A DNA stretch of 64,000 nt, from NCBI GenBank assembly GCA_023333565.1, contig JAJKFH010004053.1, positions 2,666,001 through 2,730,000 of the forward strand, given 5' to 3'. Below, piece by piece: positions 12,447-23,760 of this stretch (within the stretch, counting starts at the first letter, position 1; each line of letters opens with the position of its first letter). The notes below the pieces were generated by a model. That model was given only the letters and a program-made list of their open reading frames with translations. It ran no database searches and was not told the origin of the DNA. The position numbers and the translations under genes are program-made. The DNA comes from Puffinus mauretanicus. Lineage: Eukaryota > Chordata > Aves > Procellariiformes > Procellariidae.

Positions 12447-12890
12447 GCTGTGATAGGCCGGGCTGCTATTCAGGGGGACCTTGACGCGCTGAAGAGGTGG
12501 GCTGACAGCAACCTCGGGAAGTTCAGCAAAGGCAAATGCAACGTCCTGTCCTAGGGGAGTGATAGTCCATGCAACAGTATGGACTGGGGATCAACTGGCT
12601 AAAGAGCAACTTCACAGAAAAGGACCTGCAGGCCTCATGGACAATAAGTTGAACACGGGTCAGCAGTGTGTTCTTCTCCAATTAGGTATTAAGAGATATT
12701 TACACCATAAATGTGTAAATTTGGTCAAATGCTGGTCCTTGTCGCCCAGAAAACCTGCGGAATCTCTTAAAGTTATTCAAAACACTGAGCAACCTACTCT
12801 AAGCTGACCGTGCTCTGAGCGGGGCAAGTCGATGTCCACACAGTTGATATCCAGAGGTGTCTTCCAACCTGAATTAAACTGCGATTCTGT
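12447..12890 (+). mobile_element. CR1 LINE fragment, degenerate, internally rearranged
   Basis: Two blocks match CR1. The first (about 12447-12680) corresponds to the part of the RT frame just after the catalytic FADD motif: a GACCTTGACGCGCTGAAGAG-like stretch, then 'AAGTTCAGCAAAGGCAAATG', then 'CACAGAAAAGGACCTGCAGG'. The second (about 12745-12890) matches the 3' UTR end, with 'TTATTCAAAACACTGAGCAA' and 'CCAGAGGTGTCTTCCAACCT' followed by a GATTCTGTTATTTC tail. The roughly 60 bp between them are not CR1-like, and about 500 bp of normal element is missing. Frames are broken by stops and indels. Old, inactive copy. Confidence 0.85.
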
Positions 12891-15589
12891 TATTTCTTCC
12901 CAATGACAATAAACTTTAATACCTTATAAATAATTTCCCACTTAGGACAAAACAGCTGTGTTTGCCCCTCCCCCCATAAGCCCACTAAATCGCTACTAAC
13001 AGTAAGAAAAAAATCTTGTTAAAACAAAACTGGCTGCAATTACAAACCAGGTATACGTATTCAGATCTCTGTGTTGTTAGTCAAGATCTGGAACAGACAG
13101 AAGAGGTTTACACTGCAGGTCCATATTGCCAAATATCCTACCTCCAGCAGCAGCCAGTAGCAGATGGTCAGGGAAATAGCAAGGAATCTGACTTGCATTT
13201 AACATTGGATCAAACGGGTGACTGGAGTTTGCCTCCAGCCATCACTGGACCTCTACACAGGAATGACTTGAAGCTTAAGAAGCAACTCCAATTCTCAGGC
13301 CAACACTGACATATAACATTTGCTCTACCCTTTTTATTTACTTTTTTTAATGTGTTTAAACTTATAGCTCAAAAAAAAGCGCTGTGACAAAGAGTTCCAC
13401 AATTTACTTGCACACCAGGCAAGTTCTTTTCGCTCCAGTGTAAGAACTCCTGGCTGATGATGTTGTCAGGTGCTTTGCAGGTTTTGTGCTCTGATGGCAC
13501 AATACAAGCAAAGGGGCTCTGGGACAACTCTCGGCTCTGCATGTCTCTCCGTGTCTCTCAGTCTCTGCAGAACAGTATATCTGACAGTGTCACACACACT
13601 CTCCCTCACCCAAGGTCCTTCTAAAGACAAGTCTGAATTCGTGGGTTGAATCACTGTTTTACTCTGCATCTGAGCCAGTCTAAATGAATAGGAAAGCCAT
13701 GGCGAGAATGGAAAGTGTGATCACGAATGTTGCTAACTGGTATCATTGGGAAAGAGCGTGCCACTAAAGCATGTTGTTATCTGCAACAACAGGTGTAAGG
13801 GGAAGCCACAGGATACTCACTTTACGCTCCAGCTGGCTGCCTGAGGCATACCAAAATTGAACATGTGAATTCCCTATGAATAAAATATATTCATAAGCAG
13901 TATTTGTTCCGAGAGTTGTCACTTGCTATTTGATGCAAAGAAGGCAAACAGTCCAGTTGTGGACAACAGCATAACCTGTAGCAGGTCAATAACTGTTTTA
14001 CTGTGGATTAACATGGGAGGAAAGAACACAGAAAGCGTCTTCCTTTTTAAATGTTTGACCTCTGTACTTTGAGAATTATATTCTTTAGCTTCACATAATC
14101 TTTTAAAGTATAAGTAGCACTGGGCACATGGGAAAATCTGACTACACAAAACCAAAGCAAGAGCATTAGATAGCATATAGTCTTCTCAGGATTATAGTAC
14201 ACCCTCTGGCTTAATCGCTGTGCCAAAAAGGATGATCTCTGAATTAGTGTGTCATTAAGATATGTAAGTAAGTCTGCAGCCCTAAGCAAAAGAACAGACA
14301 CAGCTGAACCATCCACATGCTTTCAGGCCTTTCTATACATCAAGGACTTTAGCCATGCAGCGTGTTATCCATAACTGTATATTATGTAAACATAATACTG
14401 TATGTTTATTCAGCCACTACCCAGTATTCCTATTTTTACACCATCAGAGAGAAAACAAATGGATAAATTTTGCACACAGATCTCTGTGCTCAACGTGTTT
14501 TGCCACATTATGCTCTTTTGTTTAAATGCAAAAAGGACTATGAAATAATACCATTTACCCATGTTCCCATTTTACAGACTCCTTTAGGAGTTGGGTCATT
14601 CAAATAAAAATTTCAAGACTGATCATCCCATAATTGTTTTATATTTGAACTATTTTCAAGAGGTTTTCTTCCTTTATGTGCTATGAATAATTCCCGTGTT
14701 CAGAGACATTGCAGCTGTTCAAGTTGCAGCTCATCTCTAAGTAGCTTTGCCAAAATTTAGACACACACTTATGCACATGTGTACACACCTACACAAACTG
14801 TTGACAACTAGAGTGGTAAAATATAGAAAAACTAATCAGTTTAAAAATCTATTCCCAGGAAAAAGTGCTTTGTCATGGCATGCCAAGTTAACAAATTTGT
14901 CATTTTAAACAAATAATGAATCCAGAAGAAACAAAAAACAAAAAAGATCTGAGCACTTAGAAGGTTAGTTCTGCTGGACTGATTTCTGCAAGACTTGATG
15001 TCTATCAGCATCCTGTCCTATCCCTCCAAATCTAACTTGAACCAACTCTTACCCCACTAGTAACAGAGGCCATGGAGAAATCCTATTTATATGGGCAAAG
15101 CAGCAGAATGGGAAAGGCAGAAGTAGGGATGCTTTCTAAAGAAGACTTCAGCAGTTCAGAGGCGATAAACGGAGAGAAGGCCCAGTCCCTAAGTCAAGCA
15201 CTTCCAACTGGACTTTGCTTCTCTGACAGTTTACTGCAGTTCATACCTATATTTTTCCTTTTCAATCCTCTTCACGACCCTATTTTTTCTTTTTCTACTA
15301 TGTCCCTTATTATTCTTACATGGAAATGGCTTTTCATTCCTGCTACCATCCCAACTACCTTCCTGTCATCTGAACGTAAATAATACAACCTAAAAAGGGT
15401 GTAAAGCCTGACTAAATTGCATTTCAAATAACAGAGACTACAAAGTCAGAAAACTGAAATCAGAAAACTTGTCCAAAAGCAAAGTTCAGCAATGGAATTC
15501 CAATTTAACTTCTATTCCCTCGTATATTTGTCAGTAACTAAGCCTGGGTACAGAGTGATGCCTCACAAACATCTGACTGCAGAACAAGT
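12891..15589. other. non-coding AT-rich DNA
   Basis: No gene or interspersed repeat recognised. Short frames at 13016-13309, 13919-14316 and 15072-15383 show no family resemblance. Confidence 0.6.
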
Positions 15590-15960
15590 TCTCCCCAGCT
15601 CACAGTAGCTTAATGATTCATATGGGCAAAATATTTGCAATTGTCTAATAAAAATATTAATCCGTTGATGTTAATGCTGTGCTATCATTGTAAAATGACC
15701 AGTTTGGGAGAAGCTGGAGTCTTTCACAAATAATATTGGAAGCCTCAGCTGAAGAACAATTTTTTCTTTGTGAGCTACAACCTGAACCTGCAATTTTGGC
15801 TTCCTTGTAATTAAGGAAGAAGCTAATAACTTGTAGCTGATTGCTCGCTACCGTGGATTCATTTGGGCACTTGTTAATATTTATTATTCAGAAACAGTCT
15901 CCAGTATTTGCATTTTTTACTGAAATTTATATTGATGGGGAATGTTGACGAATCACTGCC
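15590..15960. other. possible conserved non-coding element (enhancer-like)
   Basis: Repeat-free segment dense in homeodomain-type cores: TTAATGATT near 15611, TTGTCTAATAAAAATATTAA near 15639, TTGTAATTAAGG near 15807. The combination of scattered TAAT/ATTA cores and non-repetitive composition is typical of vertebrate developmental enhancers, but this is pattern-based inference and no conservation evidence is available here. Confidence 0.2.
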
Positions 15961-18900
15961 TTGCCATATGCAAGAGATGTTTTTTAAAAAGCATGCTAAA
16001 GAATAAATGGAACAAAAATATCACAACACTTTTCTTCCATTGTTGCTCTTATTGAGTGACCTCATTGTCTTGTTCCAGACAAGAAACTTCTTTTAATAAA
16101 GGCTGTACGGTGTCCAGCACAAAATATTTCAAGAGGTTGGAGCCTTTGGGTGCTCTAGCAGTGTCAATAGCAAACTACAATAATCGCCAGTAAAACGAGA
16201 AAACTATGTCCTGTGTGATTCACTCTTTGAAAGGAAATGTGTACCCTGAACTTTCATAAAGGAGAATATTCAGTGTACGAATCAATCTCTAGCCAGAAGG
16301 GAAAGAAACAGTAACTCATCAGAGAATCCTCACACTCGGGCTAAAAACTCAGGAGTTTCTGGAATGGAGATCCTTAAACACACGTTGCTTTACCTGCACA
16401 GGGCATGCAAGTAATTTAAATGCCACCCTCTCATACCACCATCTGTCACTAGGTCAGTAAAGAAGTGTCCAACGAAATTGTGCTAACAATTTCTGAATGA
16501 TCCTTAGCAGATGCATGTTTTACTTTGTGGAGGTGATGAAGGCATAAATAATGGGCAAAATCCTGCTTCTCTTACTCTCATAAATAGCTCTATTTTGAGA
16601 CAAAAGAGTTGTTTACTTTCTATTACTGCTTTGGACTATGCAAATTGATTCTGTTCTGTGATTTTCCTTCTCCTACTACTTTATACAAGCTTACACATAT
16701 TTACATTCTGCAAAATTTTTAAAAACACGTAAAGCATGGTTCTCTGCAGATAATACCCAAGATGGGAGGTTTGGTTTTGTTTTTATCTCTTAGCAGGCTA
16801 CCGCTAGCTCATTTTCATAGGTCACTGCCTTTGAATTCTGTAAGTGTTCTGCACAGTGCCTGCCTTACATCAGCTATTACAATAATAGCAAAGAAACTAA
16901 GATCTGAGCTGTTAAAACAAGCAGCAAAATACAAGGTGCCTTGAAAACTACGTGTATTAAATATGCAGACCCATAGAGGCCACTCACCCGTCCGTTTTAA
17001 AAACATGACAACAGGGACGAGGATTATTATAGTATCATTCCGGTACGCAGTGTTATCTTCAGTTGCACTTTTCTGACCCAGATATTTTCAGTGTGGTTCC
17101 TAATGGGGAAAGCTCATGGAAACAGCCAGAAGAGGTCCTCATTCATACAGTGATGTCGCGTTAATTTTTGTGCCTTTCCAAATTCAGATGCAGTTGTTCT
17201 GACAGAGAGCTTCTCAGGAAAGGAAGGTAGAGCAAAACAGCATGACAGCATGTTTCTGTATCAGAGGAACTATTTAGGAACTTGGAAAACTTTACTGACA
17301 AGTTGTGCTTGATAGGAAAGGACTGCAGGGAAGGATGAGTAAAATTGGCCTGCTACAGGGAGCTAGCTTAATTGCTCATTGTTCTTGAACACTGAAGACT
17401 GCGGAGCCCTGAAGATCTTTTGTCAAGAGAGGTTCCCTCTCATCTCCTTGACACATTCACGTGACAGTGTTAGTGAGGGGGACAGCATGCAAAAAGAAGG
17501 CAAGAGCTCCCACTCAGGAGCAGCAAACACAAAGAAATGCACCTACAGAAAAGCATCCATAACTCTGACTGCAGCAATGGGCTCTAAAGTTATTATTACT
17601 GCATGTGAGAGAGCATCAAGTCACTGTAGATAGTTTTAGTGGGAGGCAGGGAAATAAAAATCAAACTTGGTATTCAAACAAGCCAACAACATAAGGAAAG
17701 GAATTATTGAAAATAAAAAATACTACTATGTCACTACACAAATCTAGATGGCACACATTTTGCATACTGAGTGCAATTCCAGCCATCCCATCTTGAAAAG
17801 GGTACAGTAGGCTTCCACAGCTAAAAGGGTAATAAAAATTATCATGTGATAAAAGGGTAAAAAAAAATTATCAGAGACATGGAGAAAACAGATTGTGTGA
17901 AGAGAAAGTAAAATAATATTCTCCAATTTAAAAAAGCTACTGAGATTGACAAAATTCAAATATGAAGAATGGTGAGAAATTATTCCTTATTTATATCTCC
18001 TATATCTAGGTGACTATTTTCATGCAGCAGGTTTAAATAAAAAATTAAAAGAAAAAAAAGGAGAAAATACTTATTCTTAATTATTCTTTTACATAATTTA
18101 TAGCATGTGTAAATCAGCTTTGGAACATAATAGTGCCACAAGATGCCATTGAGGCCAAATTTATAAAAGAGTGCCAGAAGACTCATGGAAAATAGGTCCT
18201 TTAAGGCTGTTTGATAACGACAATTTGAAACCAGTTCAAGCAGTCCTGACAGCTGTTTGCTGGAACCTGGAAGGAACACAGGAACACATCTTCAACGCCT
18301 TCCCAAACACCTTCACCGAAGCATCAGAATACTAGGCTAGAAAGGCCAGTACCACAGTTTCTTGTCTACAGAGAGCAACCCACTCCATACCTGTTGAGAG
18401 AATAGCTAAACAGCTATAAATTTGGTAGGACCCCTCTGAATGCATCTCTGTCAGGTCCCATTACCTACAAAATCGTAAATAAAAAGACAAAAAACAAACA
18501 GAGCTTGCAGTACCGGGGAGGGATGGGGGACACATAACAACAATAAAACTGTAACCTTTTTGAAGATATTTTAGGTACTGATTTTCTTCAGCAAGTTTGG
18601 AGCCTTGCAACTTTCTGCCAAATAAAATCAGACAGTGAGAGGAAAAAAACAGTGGCATTCTTCAGGGTTTTCTATGGATTTTTTAGCAACCGAACTTATT
18701 TCCACTAATGACTAGCTGATTACTCATACTGCTTCACAACGTAGTAAGAGAAGGAGTTCCTTCTATTATTATTTGAAAGGAAGAGTACTTCTCCATTCAC
18801 ACTGCATCAGGAGGGGGGACGTCTGATTTCAAGCTTATTTCACAACATTCCTGGTGTTAATTAATAACATCTGAGCCCTCAAATAATGATCCATCCTGCC

Positions 18901-19880
18901 AGACACTTGCATCTGTTTATAAACATAACTGCTAGAATATATTCATGTACTGCACAAGCATATACTTTCTGAATACATTGCATAGTTCAATAACAGAAGG
19001 AAAAACAGTAAAAAATCTGAAAAGGAGGAAGGAGCTGAAAAACCCCTCACTGTTAGGTGCATGAATCCAACAGACCATCACTGAGAAAGACAAAGCCTGC
19101 TAAGGGTAACCTGAGATTTGTAAGTGTCCTGGATTTGGTATCTTTCTCAATATCTAACTACATAAAGAATAACATTTTTCTGGTGATGATTTTCTCAGAT
19201 CCATTTTTAAAAATCCTCTCTCTTTTTCTGCCTCTGCTGAAAATATATTAGTTCCCAACTTACCTATTTCACTAAGTTGGTTATCTATTTTTTCAATTGC
19301 TTACCCAATTTTTGCTTCAGTATATTTAGATAGCATCATTGAAATCAGGACTTTTACCTGCTCTTTGGCTCATGTTGAGCTCCTTTTTGAACTATTCCAA
19401 GGAATTTTTCTCATCATTGAAAAGAAATTCAAGTTTCTCATCTTCCACTTCTAATTCTCTGCATAATTCTTCACAAGGCTCTACTTATTTCTTACCCCTG
19501 ACATGAAACAAGATAGCAGACTCGGAAAAGACTTTTCTCATGAGTCACCTGCTACTCTCTTGCCAAAGTCCTATATGAAAATTGAGGGCAATTTCCTGCA
19601 GAGCTCCCCTGACAGGTGGGCTCATTTGAAACTTGAACTGTAATGGTTTCTTTCTATCAGCCACTCAACTGCTTATTCATTTCTTTAAGTTGCTGCAAAT
19701 CCTTATAAGTGTTCACGCTGGAATGTAAAGGGATTTTGTTCCTTGTAAGGGCACTAATGAGAACTACAAACATCTCCCCTCACATTGGTAGGAAGACTTG
19801 GCTATAACTGAGACCTACCGTTACTTTTCTAAAATTCCCTAAAGCCATTTTTGCAGACAAAAACAGATTCGGTACCAAGG
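15961..19880. other. non-coding AT-rich DNA
   Basis: Apart from the imperfect tandem repeat at 17823-17877, no feature is recognised. Frames at 16762-17006, 17379-17633 and 17980-18279 are unsupported. Confidence 0.6.
17823..17877 (+). repeat. 28-bp imperfect tandem duplication
   Basis: AAAAGGGTAATAAAAATTATCA... at 17823 is repeated from 17851 as AAAAGGGTAAAAAAAAATTATCA. Two copies of about 28 bp with a few differences. Confidence 0.8.
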
Positions 19881-19940
19881 AAAAAACAAAAAAAAAAAAC
19901 AACAAAACAAAACAAAACTAACAAACAAACAAACAAAAAA
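19881..19940 (+). repeat. A-rich (CAAAA)n/(CAAA)n simple repeat
   Basis: A run of AAAAAACAAAAAAAAAAACAAC passes into CAAAA units and then CAAA units (ACAAACAAACAAACAAA). No body of a retroposed gene is seen on either side. Confidence 0.9.
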
Positions 19941-21869
19941 TTAAATTGCTGTCTAATAATCTTCCTGCAAAGATTGTAACAAAATTTATGAAACAAGTTT
20001 AAAGTACAGAAGATCTAGGAAAAAACAATCTGATAGATGAAATCACTATCAGTTTCTTTAAAATTAGTTCCTTTACAGTTAAGAAAATTCTAAAGCTTAA
20101 GAATATCTGAATATTAAGAATTAATTCCTGAAGGCATTTTGAGAACAGAATGATAGCATGAAGAGGGGAACAAGAAACTTGTGGAGACTTCATTCAAGCT
20201 GGCAAAATCAAGCTGCACATTACTTGAACATCACCATTCACGCTGTGCATTAGATAAATGAACGAACAAGTAATGACCATGCTCTACCTGGTTCCCTACC
20301 AGGGAAGGCAAGGCAGCTTGCTTTTCTGTTATTTTTGCTCTACAGCAGATCAGTATTTAGCTAGCTGTTCACCCTGTAAGATTTGATAAAGAGAGATATA
20401 TATTGCATAGACACATTAGCTCATACATCTTACATTTTAGTGACAGAGTATCCGAAAACAAGACTTCAGTTTAGTAACAGCTAGAGACAAGACTCAGTTT
20501 TTAACCACGCAGACAACTTTACCTGTGCAACACAAACCAGGTATCAGCGAGGTAAGGAAGATTTGCATTCTGAAAGAACAAGAAAATTACTTGCATTCAA
20601 GAAAAAGTGCATAAGCATTTGGATAAATTACTCTCCCAGCATTATAGTTCAATTTACAATTAGGAAAACAGGGGGGGAAAGGGATCTGAACACTACTTTC
20701 AGAGTCTGATCTCTTCCAAAAAGGCTCTGGAACTGTACTTTTAAAGTACAAAGATCAATTTAAATCTTGCTGTGTTCTATTCTTTGTGTATTTGTTCAAG
20801 TAAAACAAAAAACGATAAAGAATTCAACTAACTGCTGTAGAAAAGGTTTACTTATCATCTGTAAGAGCTTTGAAACCTCATTTTGACAAGACAGTTATTC
20901 TGTGCAAACAAACAGCATGTTGTGAAAAGAAGGAAAACAAGGAAATGCAAAAGCTGTGTAATACCATTTCCCTATGGTACTGGTTTTTGCTGTCAACTTA
21001 GATTTCATCATATTTTTCTAAATCAACTGTTTACAGTGAGAAACTATGCTGGTCATATTAAGACAGGAGTGCTGTGCACATTGATGTGTGCTCAGTTACT
21101 ACAAGGATGTTTCACCCATTGGGACAAATATGTCTCTCATATGCATTCAGGAAGAGCAGCTGTTTCTCATGCATATTGAGACTTACTTTTAACTCTGATA
21201 ATACTACATTACAACTCTCCAAATGTTTGTTTTATTCTTAATGCAAAAATAGCTACCAAAAATATTTGAATTATGAGACACTACTTATACTATAGAAACT
21301 ATGCTTAAAGACCCTGTGTGTGGGTGGGTGTGTTATTTTAGCTAGTATTATGCTTTTAGCTGGTGTCAGTATTAAATACTCATTACAATTCATTTTAAGA
21401 TATTCATTGATTAAAAAATATGTCCTACTGACTGCCATGACAGTTTTGGTAGAACAGGTATGGTATAAAAGAGACAGTAAGTGATGCACAGCACTTCTGA
21501 AGGCCACACTTACTCTTCCAAAACAAAGAAGATAGATAGTTACAGTTTTCATGTTCATTTGAGAGAGGATCTATGCCCAGCTCAAGCTGTACTGTGGGAC
21601 AGAAGCCACACTGGTGTCTAGAATCACACCATCCACTTTCCATACCACCACACAAATGAGTTTGTAACCTATTGATTTCTTTAACATGGAGGTAGCATAG
21701 ATTTAAGTCTTGATTAGACCTGGTTGCTTTTTTTCCAAGGGTTACTAAAATGAACTGGGATAAAAATTGGAAAGATGTATGGTAAAAAAAAATTTCTAGA
21801 TGCTTAGACATTTTGTTAAAATTTTCATTTTGAGCTCTCAGGATCACAGATTATATTCATCCCTGAGAA
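19941..21869. other. non-coding AT-rich DNA
   Basis: No gene or transposon recognised. A minus-strand open frame of 140 codons (21425-21847) has no recognisable domain and sits beside decayed CR1; I treat it as chance. Confidence 0.6.
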
Positions 21870-22262
21870 AAGATCCCCTTTAAACTGTGCCTCAGCAGCT
21901 CTTAGTCTCACTGTTCTTAAATGCCACTCTTAATAGAGATTCCACAACCTCTCTCAGCAAATCTATGCCTGTGCTTGGCTGTACTTTCTAATGCAAAGTA
22001 TTTCCTGATGTCTAAGCTCAGTCTTCCTTAGTGCAGCTAGAAGCCATTACTTCTGACCTATTCCTAGTAGAGCAAGAAAGCAGCCTATTACTTTGTTGTT
22101 TGCACAGCCTTCTACATGCTTGAAGATGCTCTCCCCAGTCTGCTGCTCTCCCTGTTTAACAACTTCAGTTCCTTTAACCATCCCAAATGAGAAAAATTTT
22201 CTAGGCCTCTCTTACTACTCCTGGCTGGATTCTCTGAAGTGCATCACCCCACCTTAGGTGAC
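21870..22262 (-). mobile_element. ancient CR1 LINE 3' end, minus strand
   Basis: The reverse complement follows the CR1 C-terminal coding end and 3' UTR. Near 22130 it reads like the 'CTGGGGAGACCTTATAGCAG' block, near 22000 like 'TTAGACATAAGGAAGAAATT' (here TTAGACATCAGGAAATACTT), near 21945 like 'AGAGAAGCTGTGGA' (here AGAGAGGTTGTGGAATCTC), then a run-out toward 21880. Heavily diverged. It is probably the 3' half of the same minus-strand insertion as 22940-23760. Confidence 0.7.
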
Positions 22263-22469
22263 ATAAAGTCTGAGTTAAAACATTGCTAGAAGTTAAAGCA
22301 CTTGAGCTAAATATGACTCATTTTTATACCCACCAGTATAACATCTACTATATCGTTATATAAGTTTTTGCAATGCTATATGACATTGGCGGGAGGACTG
22401 GAGTACAATGTTGGAAAACGAAAAACAACAAAAACAAAAATAATTGAAATTGATATTGACAACCTGGAG

Positions 22470-22905
22470 ACATAAGCTGTGAAAAAAACAGGATGACATT
22501 TGATGGGAGGAAGTACAACATAGTGCACTTAAACAGGAATAATCAACTATATAAAATACAAAAAAAAACCCCGGCTCAGTAGCAGCTCTGCATCATCTTC
22601 TAACACATGAAAGATTGCTGCATGGACAGAAAATGGCCTATTGCTATTGTCTGGATAAATCAAGAAGCAGTAGGTTTCAACTGCAGCAAAGTCTTAGGGG
22701 AGACGTGGGGAAAAAATTTAACAGCAAGTGTAGTGAAACACTGAACTTGATTATTTGGGGAGATTATGGAGTGTCCCTCACCAGAGACTTTTGAGAGCAG
22801 ATTTGACAAACTTCTCTCAAAAATAAGCAAGGTAGCAGACACTACCCCAGTTTGGGGAAGGGGGGTGGATTAAATCCAGATCCTTCCAGCCCCCTTGTTT
22901 CCTAA
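22470..22905 (+). mobile_element. ancient CR1 LINE fragment, plus strand
   Basis: The plus strand reads like an old CR1: 'AACATAGTGCACTTAAACAG' and 'AATAATCAACTATATAAAAT' correspond to the AAGTGCTGCACTTAG / AATAATCAAATGCA block, and GGCTCAGTAGCAGCTCTGCA to the following block. The 3' UTR comes next ('GTTTCAACTGCAGCAAAGTC', 'TTATGGAGTGTCCCTCACCA') and it ends in 'GATCCTTCCAGCCCCC'. Part of the element between about 22590 and 22630 appears deleted. It lies between two minus-strand CR1 pieces, so it is either nested inside them or was joined by later rearrangement. Confidence 0.7.
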
Positions 22906-22939
22906 TCGCATTCCAGATGTTGACAATCCGCTGTTAATT

Positions 22940-23760
22940 ACAACCCTGTAATTTAAAGTGTTTGAATCTCCCCTCATTACCTACATAGTTCACATGAGTA
23001 TTCCCTATTCCATTGCTCAGACAACAGATGAAAATACTGCATATATCCAGACCCAGGACTGACCCCTGGAGAACCCCATGAGATCAATTCTTTCAATTTG
23101 ATCATAAACTGCTGGTAACTACTGTGACTGTGTTTCTCCCAACCAGCCACACGTCTGCTTTGTAGCAGATACATCTAGGCTGTGTTTCTTGGCTGTTTTG
23201 GAGACTGCCATCCGAGGTAATATCAAAAGCTTTGTTAAAGACACATTACTTATAACTGCCTTTCTCTTCTCTATTCCATGACGCCACAGGAGATAATTAG
23301 GCTGGTTTGGTATCATTTTTTCTTTTCAAGAGATGCTTCCTGTTCTTGATAAATGGATCACTTATTTGTATTTCTCTGGGTTCAGAAGTTAAGTTGATCG
23401 TTCAGTTATTCTCTGTGTCCTCCTTCTCCCTTCTTGCTTCTTGGCTTCTCTCCTCTTTTCTCTTTAAAAACCATGATTATAGATGTCCCTTCCCATCTTC
23501 TGGAACCTCATCCACCCTCTGTGCCATCTTGAAGCCACAGGAACAGCCTCAGCTACCTTGTTAAGTATTCCAGGGTGAGTTTCATCAGGCCCTGCCAATT
23601 CACAAGCATTTCTAACCTGTTTTTTCTGACGCTAGTTAGAGCACTTACCCATCTGTCACCGAAGTTCATTGTGTTAGCCATCTGGCCACATTTATCCTGG
23701 TTAGTGAAATTGAAGCAAAAAAAGCACTTAAACACTCCAGTTTTCCCAATATCCAATCAT
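22940..23760 (-). mobile_element. ancient CR1 LINE reverse-transcriptase fragment, minus strand
   Basis: On the minus strand the translation follows the CR1 RT domain in order despite many stops. Near 23745-23690 'KTGVFKCFFCFNFTNQDKC' parallels the KAEVLNxFFASVFT block before the RT. Near 23600-23560 'WQGLMKLTLEYLTR' parallels GPDxIHxxVLRELA. Then come a GNxxPIFKK-like block (about 23475), a QHGFxKxKSC-like block (about 23330), and near 23200-23125 'VSKTAKKHSLDVSATK' parallels LLSKLxxYGLD. The SGVPQGSVLGP motif (motif B) appears in reverse complement at about 23050-23078. Frameshifts and stops show it is dead and old. Confidence 0.8.

Noticed and set aside
21425..21847. 140-codon minus-strand frame next to old CR1
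   Set aside because: Not CR1-like and not like any protein family I know; AT-rich random frame.
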